Shown here in pieces: positions 1 through 10,158 of a stretch of 64,000 nucleotides of DNA (positions are counted from its first letter, which is position 1; each line of letters begins with the position of its first letter). The translations under genes and the position numbers were made by a program. The stretch is taken from contig NW_020954719.1 of the NCBI RefSeq assembly GCF_900497805.2, forward strand, positions 248,001 to 312,000, given 5' to 3'. The notes under the pieces were generated by a model. That model did not search any database, was not told the DNA's origin, and saw nothing but the letters and a program-made list of their open reading frames with translations. Source of the DNA: Vombatus ursinus (Eukaryota > Chordata > Mammalia > Diprotodontia > Vombatidae).

Positions 1-92
1 TCAGATCTGGCCTCAGACCTAACACTTGACACTTACTAGCTGTGTGACCCTGGGCAAGTCACTTAATGTGAATTGCCTTAAAAAAAAAAAAC
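1..92 (+). mobile_element. CORE-SINE (WSINE1/Mar type), 5' end cut by window
   Basis: The window opens inside a tRNA-derived SINE. The CORE segment is visible (ACTAGCTGTGTGACCCTGGG, then CAAGTCACTT) and is followed by a run of A. The A/B-box head lies outside the window. The same sequence recurs in complete form at 10005 and 55822, which is how the family was recognised. It does not encode a protein; such SINEs move with LINE machinery. Confidence 0.85.
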
Positions 93-95
93 AAA

Positions 96-495
96 ATTAA
101 TGAACTCATCATTTTATTATAGCACAGTAATATTCCATCATAACCATATACCACAACTTGTTCAGCCATTCTCCAATTGATGGGGATCCCTATAATTTCC
201 AGTTCTTTGCCACCACAAAGAGAGCTGCTATGAACATTCCATTCACATTCAAAGTTATAATTACAATTTGTGAAGTTCCCTCCATCTTATTTTTACATTT
301 TCTTTCTCAGTCTCTCTTTTTTACCCTATCCCTATTACCTTACCTTTTCCCTCCAGTCTCCCACTCCCTATCCCACTCACCTTCCAAGAGTCTCCCCCAT
401 CATCTCCCCCACCCTCCCAAATCCCAATCTACACACTCCTCTAAAAGTCCCTCCCCTATACTCTCCCCTGGTTTTCTCACCTCTCTACATGTACT
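96..495 (-). mobile_element. L1 fragment, internally deleted, minus strand
   Basis: Bases 96-240 are the reverse complement of the L1 ORF2 C-terminal region (the stretch reading GTGGCAAAGAATTGGAAATTG in other copies). Bases 241-495 are the reverse complement of the ORF1-ORF2 spacer and ORF2 start (compare 18400-18480). Read on the minus strand, the spacer and ORF2 start join directly to the ORF2 end, so nearly all of ORF2 is missing. The open frames across this stretch are antisense pyrimidine-rich translation and not genes. Confidence 0.75.
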
Positions 496-939
496 AATAG
501 TACTAGTACTAATGATTCTTAAGAATAATGAAAGGGAAAATAATGGAGAGGGCTATGAGAGAGAGCCAAAGTCATGAAGAAAGGTAGAAGAGTGGTCAGG
601 AGGTCAGCAGATGATGGCTACAAGAACATTCAACAATTGTTGAATAACATGATTTCAAAGGAGAGGTGATGGTGGCAAAAGAAAGGATCTGGAAATAGAA
701 TAAGGAGCTGGGAATGAGCAGAGTCCTGGCATGAGAACGAGTGAAGGATCAGTCACATTACTAAAAGAAACTAAAGAAGTGATGTCATCAAAAGAAGCTG
801 GGTTTCAGTTCATTTAAAAAGGGAGAATTTAATTGTGAAAAAGAGATCCAGAAGAATGTAAAAGCAAGAGAACTTTGTAAACAATGGAGTGGGATTAGAG
901 GGAGGCATGAGAGGCATGAGAGGAGACTGAGGCAAGGCT
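496..939. other. No recognised feature
   Basis: This is purine-rich sequence with no convincing reading frame. I could not match it to any repeat family by eye. It may be decayed repeat sequence. Confidence 0.4.
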
Positions 940-952
940 GAGTTTAGTAATT

Positions 953-1248
953 TTTTATCTATCTATTTATTTTAAGAATGGATTCCCCCAAACTCACATA
1001 GGCTGGAAATGCAGCCACCTCTCATAAGACCTATCCCAACACTATTTTGAACAGAAGCCTTACCTGCTCTGTTTCCAACTTAGACCAGTTTGCCCCTCCT
1101 TAGGTGGACTACAGGACCATCATTCCCAGGGGATTAGAATTAATGGTCATATTTAATGCAGACATTAATTGGCTTAGCACACTACATCTGAACAGCCTTA
1201 GTCCCCAGGTAGCAGGAATTACAAGTGTGTGCCATTACGCCTGGCCTG
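953..1248 (-). pseudogene. RN7SL-like: 7SL (SRP) RNA retropseudogene
   Basis: The reverse complement follows 7SL RNA along most of its length. It shows the 5' Alu-domain start (GGCGTAATGGCACACACTTG here), the TGTAGTGTGCTAAGCC region, the CCTAAGGAGGGGCAAACTGG block, the GGAAACAGAGCAGGTAA block, and the distal CAGCC segment. A T-rich tract at 951-976 on the plus strand is the reverse of a 3' A tail. A near-identical direct repeat flanks the copy (GAGTTTAGTAATT at 940-952; GAGTTAATAATT at 1249-1260), as expected for L1-mediated retrocopying. Divergence and small deletions say it is old and not a functional SRP RNA gene. Confidence 0.85.
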
Positions 1249-1260
1249 GAGTTAATAATT

Positions 1261-1802
1261 AGTGATAACATGAATTACTGCACATTTGAGTATGCCATTT
1301 CTTACTTTACTATTATTATGTTCATTTGACTATGTACTGTGTTATGTTCATGCCATAGCAAAGTTCATTCATTCTTTTGTGTATACACTACTGCTTATAG
1401 GTAAGTTGTATTTTATATATGGGCCTATTGATGGTGGTATTATTACTGCTAGCTAGGTTTGATTTGTAATTAGCCATACTTTTGATTTATTGCTGTACAT
1501 TATGGATATGCATATACTTTCAAAATGTGCATGTGTTATGTCCTCTATATAGATAAGCATGTTGTCATTGTAATATCCTCTCAGTTGATGCTCTGTGTAG
1601 TACCATGTCTATTACGTGTACTGTTCATATGCCTTTGTTTTATTTTAGTTTCAATGGTACCAAGGGTTGGTTACCTAGGATAACAGGAAAATCACTCTTG
1701 CTGCTTTTCAAAGAGTTTGACATTTGTGTTTAGTTACAGGTTTTAGAGTTGCCCCAACTAATCACTGCAAGGAAATGCAAAGAGTTTCAGCCCAACAGAG
1801 GA
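1261..1802. other. No recognised feature
   Basis: AT-rich sequence without a supported gene or recognisable repeat. Confidence 0.4.
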
Positions 1803-1812
1803 ATGTAACCTG

Positions 1813-2342
1813 AGTTCAAAATCCCACTGCTATTGGACTCTCTTCTTATTGGTGGGGGTCAATACCCTATGCCTACATGTGGGGTGGGGCTGAATTGTAG
1901 AAGTAGGAGAGAGAGATCCTGGGTGCTTTTAACTTCCAGGGCCCCAGCTTCAAGACAGAAGCTATATGATGCCAACCACTCTTCAGGGGGTAGAAAGACT
2001 CTGGGAAGAAGCCTACATGAGAGGAGCCAGAAACTTAGGTTTTGAGAAATCTTCTCCTTTGGTGAGAACTGGGCCTCTCTCTCTTGGTTGAGCTGAGCTA
2101 TCTCATTTCCAAAAGGAGAGATCATTCAATTTGAACTGTCTGGTATATATTCTCATATGTGTATTTTCTCTGATTTGTATTTTGCTATCAACTTGGATAA
2201 ATGGGTTTCTTTGTTCTCTGCTATGTGTTCACTGTGGATTTGGCATCTGGTGGGAAAGAAGACAAGCCTTGGATAAGGATTTTGGAACCATCCTTTCCTG
2301 TTAAGAACTACCATTCAATAAATTAGCTTGAACCTAAACACT
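1813..2342 (+). repeat. Unclassified 530-bp segment between 10-bp direct repeats; possible old LTR
   Basis: ATGTAACCTG occurs at both edges (1803-1812 and 2343-2352). The enclosed segment has an AATAAA near its right end (in CATTCAATAAATTAGC) and a TGGATAAATGGG stretch, a layout that recalls an LTR. However, the 10-bp repeat is longer than normal LTR target duplications and no TG...CA ends line up. The short open frames on both strands within it have no recognisable domain. Confidence 0.3.
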
Positions 2343-2352
2343 ATGTAACCTG

Positions 2353-3246
2353 GACTAAAAATATTTAAGGGAGTAAATAGATATAATTTTAGCCTAATGC
2401 TCTCTTTCTCTGAAGAGAGCAGAGTGTTCTGCCTCTGGCCCCAACCTTCTGCTTCCTCTCCTGACAGGAATCAAATTTTCTCTTGGAAAACAGTGAGGGG
2501 AAGCAACATTAGAAATGTCTAGTCTTGTTTCTCTACAAGCCCTATTGAGACAGCAACACTACACTTACGTAACAATGGATTTTAGAAGTCAATCTGAAAA
2601 TAACTTCCACTTCTAGTGGAAGGTATTTTTTTTACAAAGATTACTGGGCAACTTCATCATACTATGCAGTATGCCCTGGTGATATATATTTTATAGGGGC
2701 ATTTTATTTTCAGTGTCATTAATGGGGCTATTTTATAGATATAATATCAATTTAAATGAAATTGTGAAGATTTACAAATTAAAAGTAAGCTGATGTTTTA
2801 GGCTCTAAAACCTCATTTCCCCATAAAGAATCTTTTTCTAGGGGTACATCCCTAACTTCTTAAAGTCCACACAGGGGAAGCATACAAGTGCAAACAAATT
2901 CCCAAAGGAATCACTATTTCTACACTGTCTAACAAAATTTAACCACCAAGTTTCTGTTTCTATGATAGATATTGCAGATAAGAAAAGTATGTTTGTAAAA
3001 ATCCATTAAATGCTCATACACTCTTAAAAAAATCATTCAAGTCAACAATTTTGTAACATAGCTGCTATCAGGCAGCTAAATGAGATGTTTTGTTAGTTAT
3101 TTCTTTATATTTCCCCTGCTCAGCCTCTGATAGTAAACCTAACCAGCAACAGAGTAATCATAAAAGGAGAAAACTAGAGGAAGTAGGAGAAGAAAAGGAT
3201 CTGGTTAAATCCACACATTGGATAACTGTCTCTAAGATAAATATGT
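2353..3246. other. No recognised feature
   Basis: Unassigned AT-rich sequence; no coding or RNA gene signal was seen. Confidence 0.4.
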
Positions 3247-3496
3247 GGGGCAAATAGGTGGCAAATTGGATAGAATCCTGAGTCTGGAGTCAGGAAGACC
3301 TCAGTTCAAATCTATCCTCAGATACTTATTAGCTGTGTGACCCTGGGCAAGGCACTTCACCCTGTTTGCTTCAGTTTCCTCCTGTATAAAATGAGCTGGA
3401 GAAGGAAATGGCAAATCACTCCAGTATCCTCACCAAGAAAACTCCAAACGGGGTCCCAAAGAGTCAGACATGACTGAAACAACTGAACAACAAAAA
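3247..3496 (+). mobile_element. Mar1 CORE-SINE with Bov-B/RTE-like tail
   Basis: A complete long-form SINE. It has a tRNA-like head (GGGGCAAATAGGTGGC), the CORE (TTAGCTGTGTGACCCTGGGC), then AATGAGCTGGAGAAGGAAAT and a tail with AGAGTCAGACATGACTGAAA. That tail matches the 3' end shared with RTE/Bov-B LINEs, which are the presumed movers of this family. No clear target duplication was found, so it is probably fairly old. Confidence 0.85.
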
Positions 3497-4477
3497 GCCA
3501 GTCTCAGCAACTCTGGATACGGGCATGGGACAACAGATTGGGTCTTGGTTGACAGCATAAAAATAAAAAAAGATAAGTGTGCTCAATTTTTTAAAAAATC
3601 TTTTATTTCTTTGGGCATTTAATCAGTGAAACAAAGGGAGAGACTGAAAGAACTATCATGTCTGTCCAGGCCTCAACTTGCCAAGGAATACATAAAAATG
3701 GAGGGGGAAAGATTTAATAGTTGAGAGGTTGTTATTTTTACCTAGGAAACTAATGCAAAATTAGTGTATTTATCTACCCTGAACTATGAAATTAATTGCC
3801 TCAGTTATGAGCATAACTATAGTGGTATATTATTTTATGCTATAATGATCCCATGGATGAGACACTTTTCTCCTCAAACATGGAAAGTAATACTAAAATT
3901 AACATCACTGAAATAGAAAAATGGATAAAAGCAACAGGAGAGGAAAGTGGATTACATACTTTATTGCTATTTAAGCTGGGAAAGTGAATGGCAAAATGAA
4001 TTTTAAAAAATAAAGAAGGGTCAATTGACTACACTATACTATAGTACTAAAGATGTTTTCTGAAAATTCTCCTAACCTCACATCCTCAAAAGAAAATAAA
4101 CATGTACCAGATACAGAATAATTCCAGCTACATCCACAAGATAAGTAGACATACCGTGTTGTCACTTCTATGTGCCAGCTTCTTCCCAGAGTTCCCCTTC
4201 CCAAGACTCTCTGCCTGAACAGAATCTAGAACTGCATACCTTCTCTCTCAGAGTTGGAAACCAGAAGACCAGGATTTCTCTTCTCCCAGGCTTGCACCAA
4301 CTCTGCCCCTCATGCAGGCATGGAGCACTAAATAGTCATTCTCTACAAATGAGGAGAGTCTTACATAAATGGGCTTCGAGCTGCAGGTTACATAAGATTC
4401 AAAATAGGTTGGAAGAGAAAAAATGAAGTGGATAAGGCAAAAAAAAAATCTATGAAAATAAACATCTATTGTACTAT
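3497..4477. other. No recognised feature
   Basis: Unassigned sequence. An open frame at 4172-4426 has no domain, no good context and ordinary composition. Confidence 0.4.
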
Positions 4478-5654
4478 AGAGTCAAGATGGTGGATTAGAG
4501 ACCTAGATGAATTCTCCCAACATTACCCTCCAAATAACTTTAAAATAATACCTCAAATCAAATTTTGGAGTGGCAGAACCAATAAAAGGTCAGGGTGAGA
4601 TATGTTTTCTGACTGAAGAAAAAAGGTCAGCAGGAGAAGTCTGTGGCATTGGGGTAGAGGCCTGTCCAAAGTCCACATTCAAGGAAGCGGTGACAGCAGC
4701 CACTACAGTAGCAGCTGCTTTGGGAGCTCTCAGTCCAGAGAGTGTAAAGGGGATCAGACAATTGATCAGAAAGATCTTTTACTGGTTACAGCTGGCACTA
4801 ATCAGCAACTCTATTCACTGTACACTATACACTATACACTATTCACTATATACAATTCTGGATTGTAGTTTCAGGGCAGAAAAAAGCGCTGGGGGTTAGT
4901 GCCAGGGGTCGAGGGAGCCCTGGTCATAGTATTAAAGCAAAAAGAAATACTATCTTTGCTGCTGCAGGGGAACAGGGGCCCTTCCTTGGTAAAGACCAGA
5001 GCATAGACCAGGAAAACAGTGACCATACCTCTCCCAGGATCACATCACCTTGGAAGCATCAAAAACTGAGAACTAGCTATGAAAACAGGAGTAGAAAAAA
5101 GCCAGAAGATTGGGATAGTGCCTATTCACCCCCAGATAATCAGAGCTCAATTTTAACATAAAGTCAAAAGTCAAAAAATAACATGGAAAAATAAGAAAGC
5201 AACAAAAATAGAATTTGACTTTAAAAAATTACCATGGTTGCAAGAAAATCTTGGAATAAATGCGGAAGAGGACCACAATGTAAAAAGAGCTATCAAAAAA
5301 GCCACAAAGAAAAATGACAATTGGACCCAAATCAAACAAGAATTAGTGGAAGAGTTAAATTAATAAGAATGATACAAGAAAATATGAAAAGAGAATCAAA
5401 AGCTTGGTAAAAGAAGCACAAAAAAATGCTGAGGAAAATAATACCTTAAAAATTAGAATTGGTCTAATGAAAAGAGACATAAAAAAACCCACTGAAGAAA
5501 AGAACTTAAAAAGTAGAATTGGCCAAATGGAAAAAGAGGTACAAGAGCTCACTGAAGAAAATAATTCCTTAAAAATTAGAATGGGCAAATGGAAGCTAAT
5601 GACTCCATAAGACATCAAGAAACAATAAAACAAAATGAAAAAAATGAAAAAATA
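4478..5654 (+). mobile_element. L1 5' portion (5'UTR plus most of ORF1)
   Basis: It starts with the L1 5' end (GTCAAGATGGTGGATTAGAG) and runs through the 5'UTR, with its GCAGCxGC-rich stretch near 4690, into ORF1. Around 5404-5610 the coiled-coil repeat region is still readable, with 21-residue units containing ENNxLKxRIGxM. It stops abruptly at 5654 where the next L1 begins with its own 5' end, so the downstream part is either displaced (perhaps the copy resuming at 9681) or lost. Confidence 0.8.
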
Positions 5655-7012
5655 AGAGGCAGAGCCAAGATGGCCAAGTGAAAGCAGGGATTTGCCTAAG
5701 CTCTCCCCCAAACCCTTTCAAATACCTCTAAAAAGTGACTCTGAACAAATTCTAGAGTGGCAGAAGCCACAAACAGACAGAGTGAGGCAGATTTCCAGCC
5801 CAAGACAACCTGGAAGGTCCACAGGAAAGGTCTGTTGCACTGGCCTAAGAGAGGAGTGTCCAGCACACGGGCCACAGCACAGACCCAGGACTGAATCACT
5901 GGCAGCAATGGCAGTTTGCAGTCTTCTTAGCCCACAGATGCCAGAAACAACTTAAAAGGGTGGCAGGAGGGGTAGCTGTCAGAACTGGGTGAGAGAAACA
6001 TAGTCCAGCACAGGGCTGCAGGATGTGCCAATATAGCCCCAGCACCAGCAAATCAGCAGCAGGCCTTGGGAGTGACTGAATCAGCAGCAGTAGGGGTGGC
6101 AGGAGGGGTGGCAGTGGCAGCAGCAGCAGTGGCTGCTCCTGGAGCTATTAGCCTACAGATTGAATGTTTGAAAGTCATCTATTTAGCTTTGGGGAGCCAT
6201 GATGATGGAGTAAGCAGTAAGTTGCTCTCATCCTCCTTTATTGACCTTAAAAAAACCCAGAGAATACTGCCCCAGGAAAAATCCTGAAATAGTGGAGTCA
6301 GCAGAAAGACTGAGATACAGCAGTATTTTAGCTCATGAGCCTATGGGGATTAACTGGAAAGGTCCCTCTTGCTGTGGCTAAAGGGGACCAGTACAGGAAG
6401 TGAGGCATCCCAGCAAGCCAGTGGTAAGCCCCACCTCAGCAAGCCAGTAATCAGGCCCCTAACTCCCAGCACAAGAAGCCTGGGACAGTGTTCTCTCTGC
6501 CCCAGAAGCAGAGATCAACTTCAAACACCAGAAAAAAGGCAAACAAGATGAGCAAGAAGCAACATAGAAAAATAGTGACCATAGAGAAGTGTCTTGGTGA
6601 CAGGGAAGATAAAAACACAAATTCAAGAGAGGACAACATTGTCAATATACCCACATCTGAAACTTCAGAGGGTAATATGAACTGGCCTCAAGTCCAAAAA
6701 GCCTCCTTGGAAGAGCTCAAGAAGGATTTTAAAAGTCAAATAAGAAAGGTTTAAAAAAAATTGAACAATTCCTTTAAAAATACAGTTGACAAAATGGAAG
6801 AAAAGTACACTGAAGAAAACAATTCCCTAAAAAGTAAAATGGGACAAATGGAAAAGGGGGTACAAAAGCTAACTTAAGAAAACAATTCACTAAAAATTAG
6901 AATTGGGCATTTGGAAGCTAATAACTATGAGACATCACGAATCAATCAAATGAAACCAAAAGAATGAAAAAATAGAAGAAAAGGTAAAATACCTCATTGG
7001 AAAAACAACATA
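5655..7012 (+). mobile_element. L1 5' portion (5'UTR plus ORF1 N-terminal half)
   Basis: A new L1 5' end (GAGGCAGAGCCAAGATGGCC) starts exactly where the previous copy stops. The 5'UTR has GCAG/GTGGCAG-rich stretches at 6060-6150. ORF1 starts at the ATG at 6548 (MSKKQHRKIV) and carries GNMNWPQVQKASLEELKKDF, the conserved block before the coiled coil. The frame is broken after about 70 codons. It stops in the segment reading ATTGGAAAAACAAC and is followed by an L1 piece in the opposite direction. Confidence 0.8.
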
Positions 7013-7866
7013 TTGTAGGATTATAGTTTTTAATCCATTCTGCTATCCACTTTTGTTTTATGGGAGAGTTCTTCCCATTCACATTCACTGTTATGATTAC
7101 TATCTGTGTCTTTCTCTCTATCCTATTTCCCCCTGTTTAGGCTTTTATTTCTCCTTTCTCCCTTTTCCTCCTCACTAGTGTTTTGCTTTTGACTACCGCA
7201 TCCCTCAGTCCTGCCCCCCTTTTATTAGCCTCCTGTCTTTTTTTCCCCTTTACCCTTACTACTTCTTCCCTCTCTTCTATCCCCCTTCCCTTTTCTTTCC
7301 CTTTTCCCCTCCTACTGCCTATAGGGCAAGTTAGATTTCTATACCTAATTGATGATGTTATTCTCTCCTTGCACCAAATCTGAGGAGAGTAAGGTTCAAA
7401 CAATGCTCATCTCCCTCCCTTCTTCCTCTTTACTTAATACGCCTTTGCACCTTTTCCTATAACTTAATTTACCCTTCTCCTTTCCTTTTCTCCCAGTACA
7501 TTCCTAGTGAGATCAGATTAATCCACTTACTTAGATCCATTTAACCCACTTGATTAGATTTTTTTTATCATTACATCAAAGTCAACTTATACCCACCCCC
7601 TCTATGTATACCCCTTTTAAATGGTGTAATAACAACACAGTTCTCAAGAGTTATAAGTGTCATCTTCCCTTGTAGGGATGTAAACAGTTTGCCCTTAGTA
7701 ATACCATGTTGTTTTTTTCTGTCCCATTTACCTTTTTATGTCTCTCTTGAGTCTTGTATTTGAAGATCAAATTTTCTGTTGAGCTCTAGTCTTTTTTCAG
7801 GAAGGTTTGGAAGTCTCCTATTTCATTGAATGTCCATCTCCTCTCCTGAAAGACTATGCTCATTTT

Positions 7867-7952
7867 TAAAAAATTTTTTATTAATTTATTTTGATTTATC
7901 AACAATCACTTCCATATGCTTTTGAGTTTAAATTTTTTCTCTCCCTTCCTCC
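7867..7952 (-). mobile_element. Extremely 5'-truncated L1 (3' tail only)
   Basis: About 86 bp equal the reverse complement of the last bases of the L1 at 16261-22602 (AAAGCATACAGAAGTGATTA there). A perfect 13-bp target duplication (CTATGCTCATTTT at 7854-7866 and 7953-7965) bounds it. It inserted into the inverted L1 and so is younger than that copy. Confidence 0.9.
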
Positions 7953-8084
7953 CTATGCTCATTTTCACTGGGTAGTTGGTCCTTGGTTGTATTCCAAGCT
8001 CCTTTTCCTTACGGAATATCATATTCCACACCCTATGATCTTTTAATGTAGAATCTGCAAGGTCCTGCATAATCCTGACTGTGA

Positions 8085-8905
8085 TTACATGATATTTAAA
8101 CTGTTTCTTTCTGCTGCTTGCAGTATTTTCTCTTTGACCTGGTAATTTTGGAATCTGGCTACTATATTCCTTGGTGTTTTCAATTTGGGGTCTCTTTCAG
8201 GAGGTGAACAGTGGATTCTTTCTGTGGGTATTTTACCCTCTGGTTCTAGGACCTCAGGGCAGTTTTCCTTGATGATTTCCTGAAAGATGCTGTCCAGGTT
8301 CTTTTTATCATCATGTTTCAGGTAGACCAATAATTTTTAAATTGTCTCTCCTGGATCTATTTTCCAGGTCAGTTGTTTTACCAATGAGGTATTTTATGTT
8401 TTCATCTATTTTTTTCATTCTTTTGTTTCTGTTTGACTGATTCTCACTCTCTCACAGAGCCATTGGCTTCCATTTACCCAATTCTAATTTTTAACAAATT
8501 GTTTTCTTCTATTAGATCCTGTACTTCCTTTTCCATTTGGCCCATTTTATTTTTTAAGGAATGCTTCTCCTCAGTGAGTTTTTGTGTCTCCTTTTCTGTT
8601 TGGCCAATTCTGCTTTTTAAGGAGTTGTTTTCTTCAGTTAGTTTTTGTCCTTCCTTTTCCAAGCTATTGACTCTCTCTTGCATACCTCTCATTTCTTTTC
8701 CCAATTTTTCTTCTACCTCTCTTATTTGACTTTTAAAGTCCTTCTTGAGCTCTTTCAAGAAGGCTTTTTGGGCTTCAGACCAGTTCATATTCCCTTTTGA
8801 GGTTCCAGATGTGGGTTTGTTGACAATGTTGTCCTCTTCAGAATTTCTGCCTTGATCTTCACTCTTCCCATAATAAGAATCTATAGTACATTTCTTTTTG
8901 CTCAT
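8085..8905 (-). pseudogene. L1 ORF1 (RNA-binding chaperone), frameshifted
   Basis: ORF1p binds L1 RNA as a coiled-coil trimer. The first 143 residues are open (8905 down to 8474). After MSKKKCTIDSYY comes a Ser/Asn-rich part, then NMNWSEAQKAFLKELKKDF, then about three 21-residue heptad-rich units (for example KLTEENNSLKSRIGQTEKET). A second frame, 8330-8085, holds the RRM/C-terminal part with ENCPEVLEPEGK and ERIHCSPPERD. The frame change between them and an early stop make it non-functional. The plus-strand open frame at 8433-8729 is its antisense. Confidence 0.8.
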
Positions 8906-10004
8906 GGTGTTTGCTTATTTCCTGGCCATTAAAAAGATTGAGCTCTCCTGCTAGGGAACAGGGGGTAGTGACCCAAGCTTCTTGTGTTGGGAGCTCATGG
9001 CCTAGTCACTGACTTTGTACGCTGGGGCCTGCTGGCAGTTAAGAGGCTGTAGGGTTCTGGCAGCTTACCTGGTGTTGGGCTGGAATCAGCAACACTAGAA
9101 CTCTAGGGGTGGGATTGGGTAGTCTGGCCCCTGGAGGTTGCTTGCTCACCCAGGCTTTTCCTTTTGCTTTCTTCCACTCCTTGCGGATGAATGTTTCACT
9201 GCTAAGGAATGTTTCTCTGCCTGGGACCTTCCCCTGTGGAATTGCATGTTCCAGAGTTTTACTGAGTCACTGGGAGACTTGGCTGCCATAGAATGCTGTG
9301 GCACATGGTGGTTTTCTGAGCTGGTTTCCACTGGTTCCCCTGCCTGTACTGAGGCACTCGGGGGTCTTGGTTTTAGTGCTTGCCTGCTCCACCATCTGGG
9401 GCTCAGCATCTCCCCCTGGTATGCTGACATGGGGCTTTCTGCCAGGTTGCTGGGATGCCTCCTGTTCTTACTGCTCCCCCTCCCCCAGGGCAAGAGGGGC
9501 CTTTCCCATTAATCCCTCAAGCTTCCTGGGCTACTGGACTGCTGCATCCCATCTTTCTGCTGGTTCAGCTGTTCCAGGGTTTTTCCTAGGGTGATATTTT
9601 CTGGGCTTTCAGGGGTTAATAAGGGACAGTAAGAGCCACTTACTTCTTACTCCACCATCTTGGCTCCCGGAAGCAGAACTGAAAATAATTCTTTAAAAAT
9701 TAGAATTGGGTAAGAAGAAACTAATGACTCCACAAGACATCAAGAAATAATAAAATGAATTCAAAAGAATGAAAACAAAATAGAAGAAAATATAAAATAT
9801 CTTATTGGAAAATAACTGATCTGGAAAATAGATCAAGGAGAGTTTTAAGAAGAACTGACCTGCCTGAATGCCATGATGAAAAAAAAACAACCTAGATATC
9901 ATATTTGCAGAAATTATAAAGGATAACTGCCCTGATATCTTAGAACTAGAGGGTAAGATAGTAATTGAAAGAATTTACTGATCACCTCCTAAAAGAGGTG
10001 CCAA

Positions 10005-10158
10005 GGGGGCAGCTAGGTGGCACAGTGGATAGAGCTCTGGCCTTGGAGTCAGGAGGACCTGAGTTCAAATACAGCCTCAGACACTTGACACTTACGAGCT
10101 GTGTGACCCTGGGCAATTACTTACCCTGATTGCCTCACCAAAAAAAAAAGAAAGAAAG
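10005..10158 (+). mobile_element. CORE-SINE (WSINE1/Mar type), complete
   Basis: Head GGGGCAGCTAGGTGGCACAG, the CORE block, a TGATTGCCTCACC end and an A/AAAG tail. A 13-bp target duplication (AAAGAGGTGCCAA) lies at 9992-10004 and 10159-10171. It is inserted in the ORF1 part of the old L1. Confidence 0.95.

Larger units (their letters stand above)
7013..9680 (-). mobile_element. L1 5' half in inverted orientation (5'UTR, ORF1, start of ORF2)
   Basis: Read on the minus strand this begins near 9680 with the L1 5' end (GGGAGCCAAGATGGTGGAGT). ORF1 starts at 8905 and reads MSKKKCTIDSYYGKSEDQGR. It ends about 60 codons into ORF2, at the block ATCCTACAATATGTTGTTT. The junction at 7012/7013 falls in shared AAACAAC microhomology. 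The lack of a 3' end and poly(A) tail means it is an inverted partial copy. It is split by a short L1 tail at 7867-7952. Confidence 0.8.

Noticed and set aside
158-577. 139-residue plus-strand open frame
   Set aside because: It is the antisense of L1 ORF2 end plus spacer; the Pro/Ser/His-rich composition comes from the purine-rich L1 spacer read backward.
985-1246. Alu-like sequence
   Set aside because: The S-domain blocks of 7SL are present and Alu is primate-specific; a 7SL retrocopy explains the whole segment.
8433-8729. 98-residue plus-strand open frame rich in Phe and Ser
   Set aside because: Antisense of the L1 ORF1 coiled coil on the minus strand.
9138-9512. 124-residue frame with hydrophobic segments that might suggest a membrane protein
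   Set aside because: It lies in the 5'UTR of the inverted L1, read antisense; the same region in other copies is not open.
10005-10158. tRNA gene suggested by the box-A/box-B-like SINE head
   Set aside because: It is a repeated SINE with an A tail and target duplications; no complete cloverleaf is formed.
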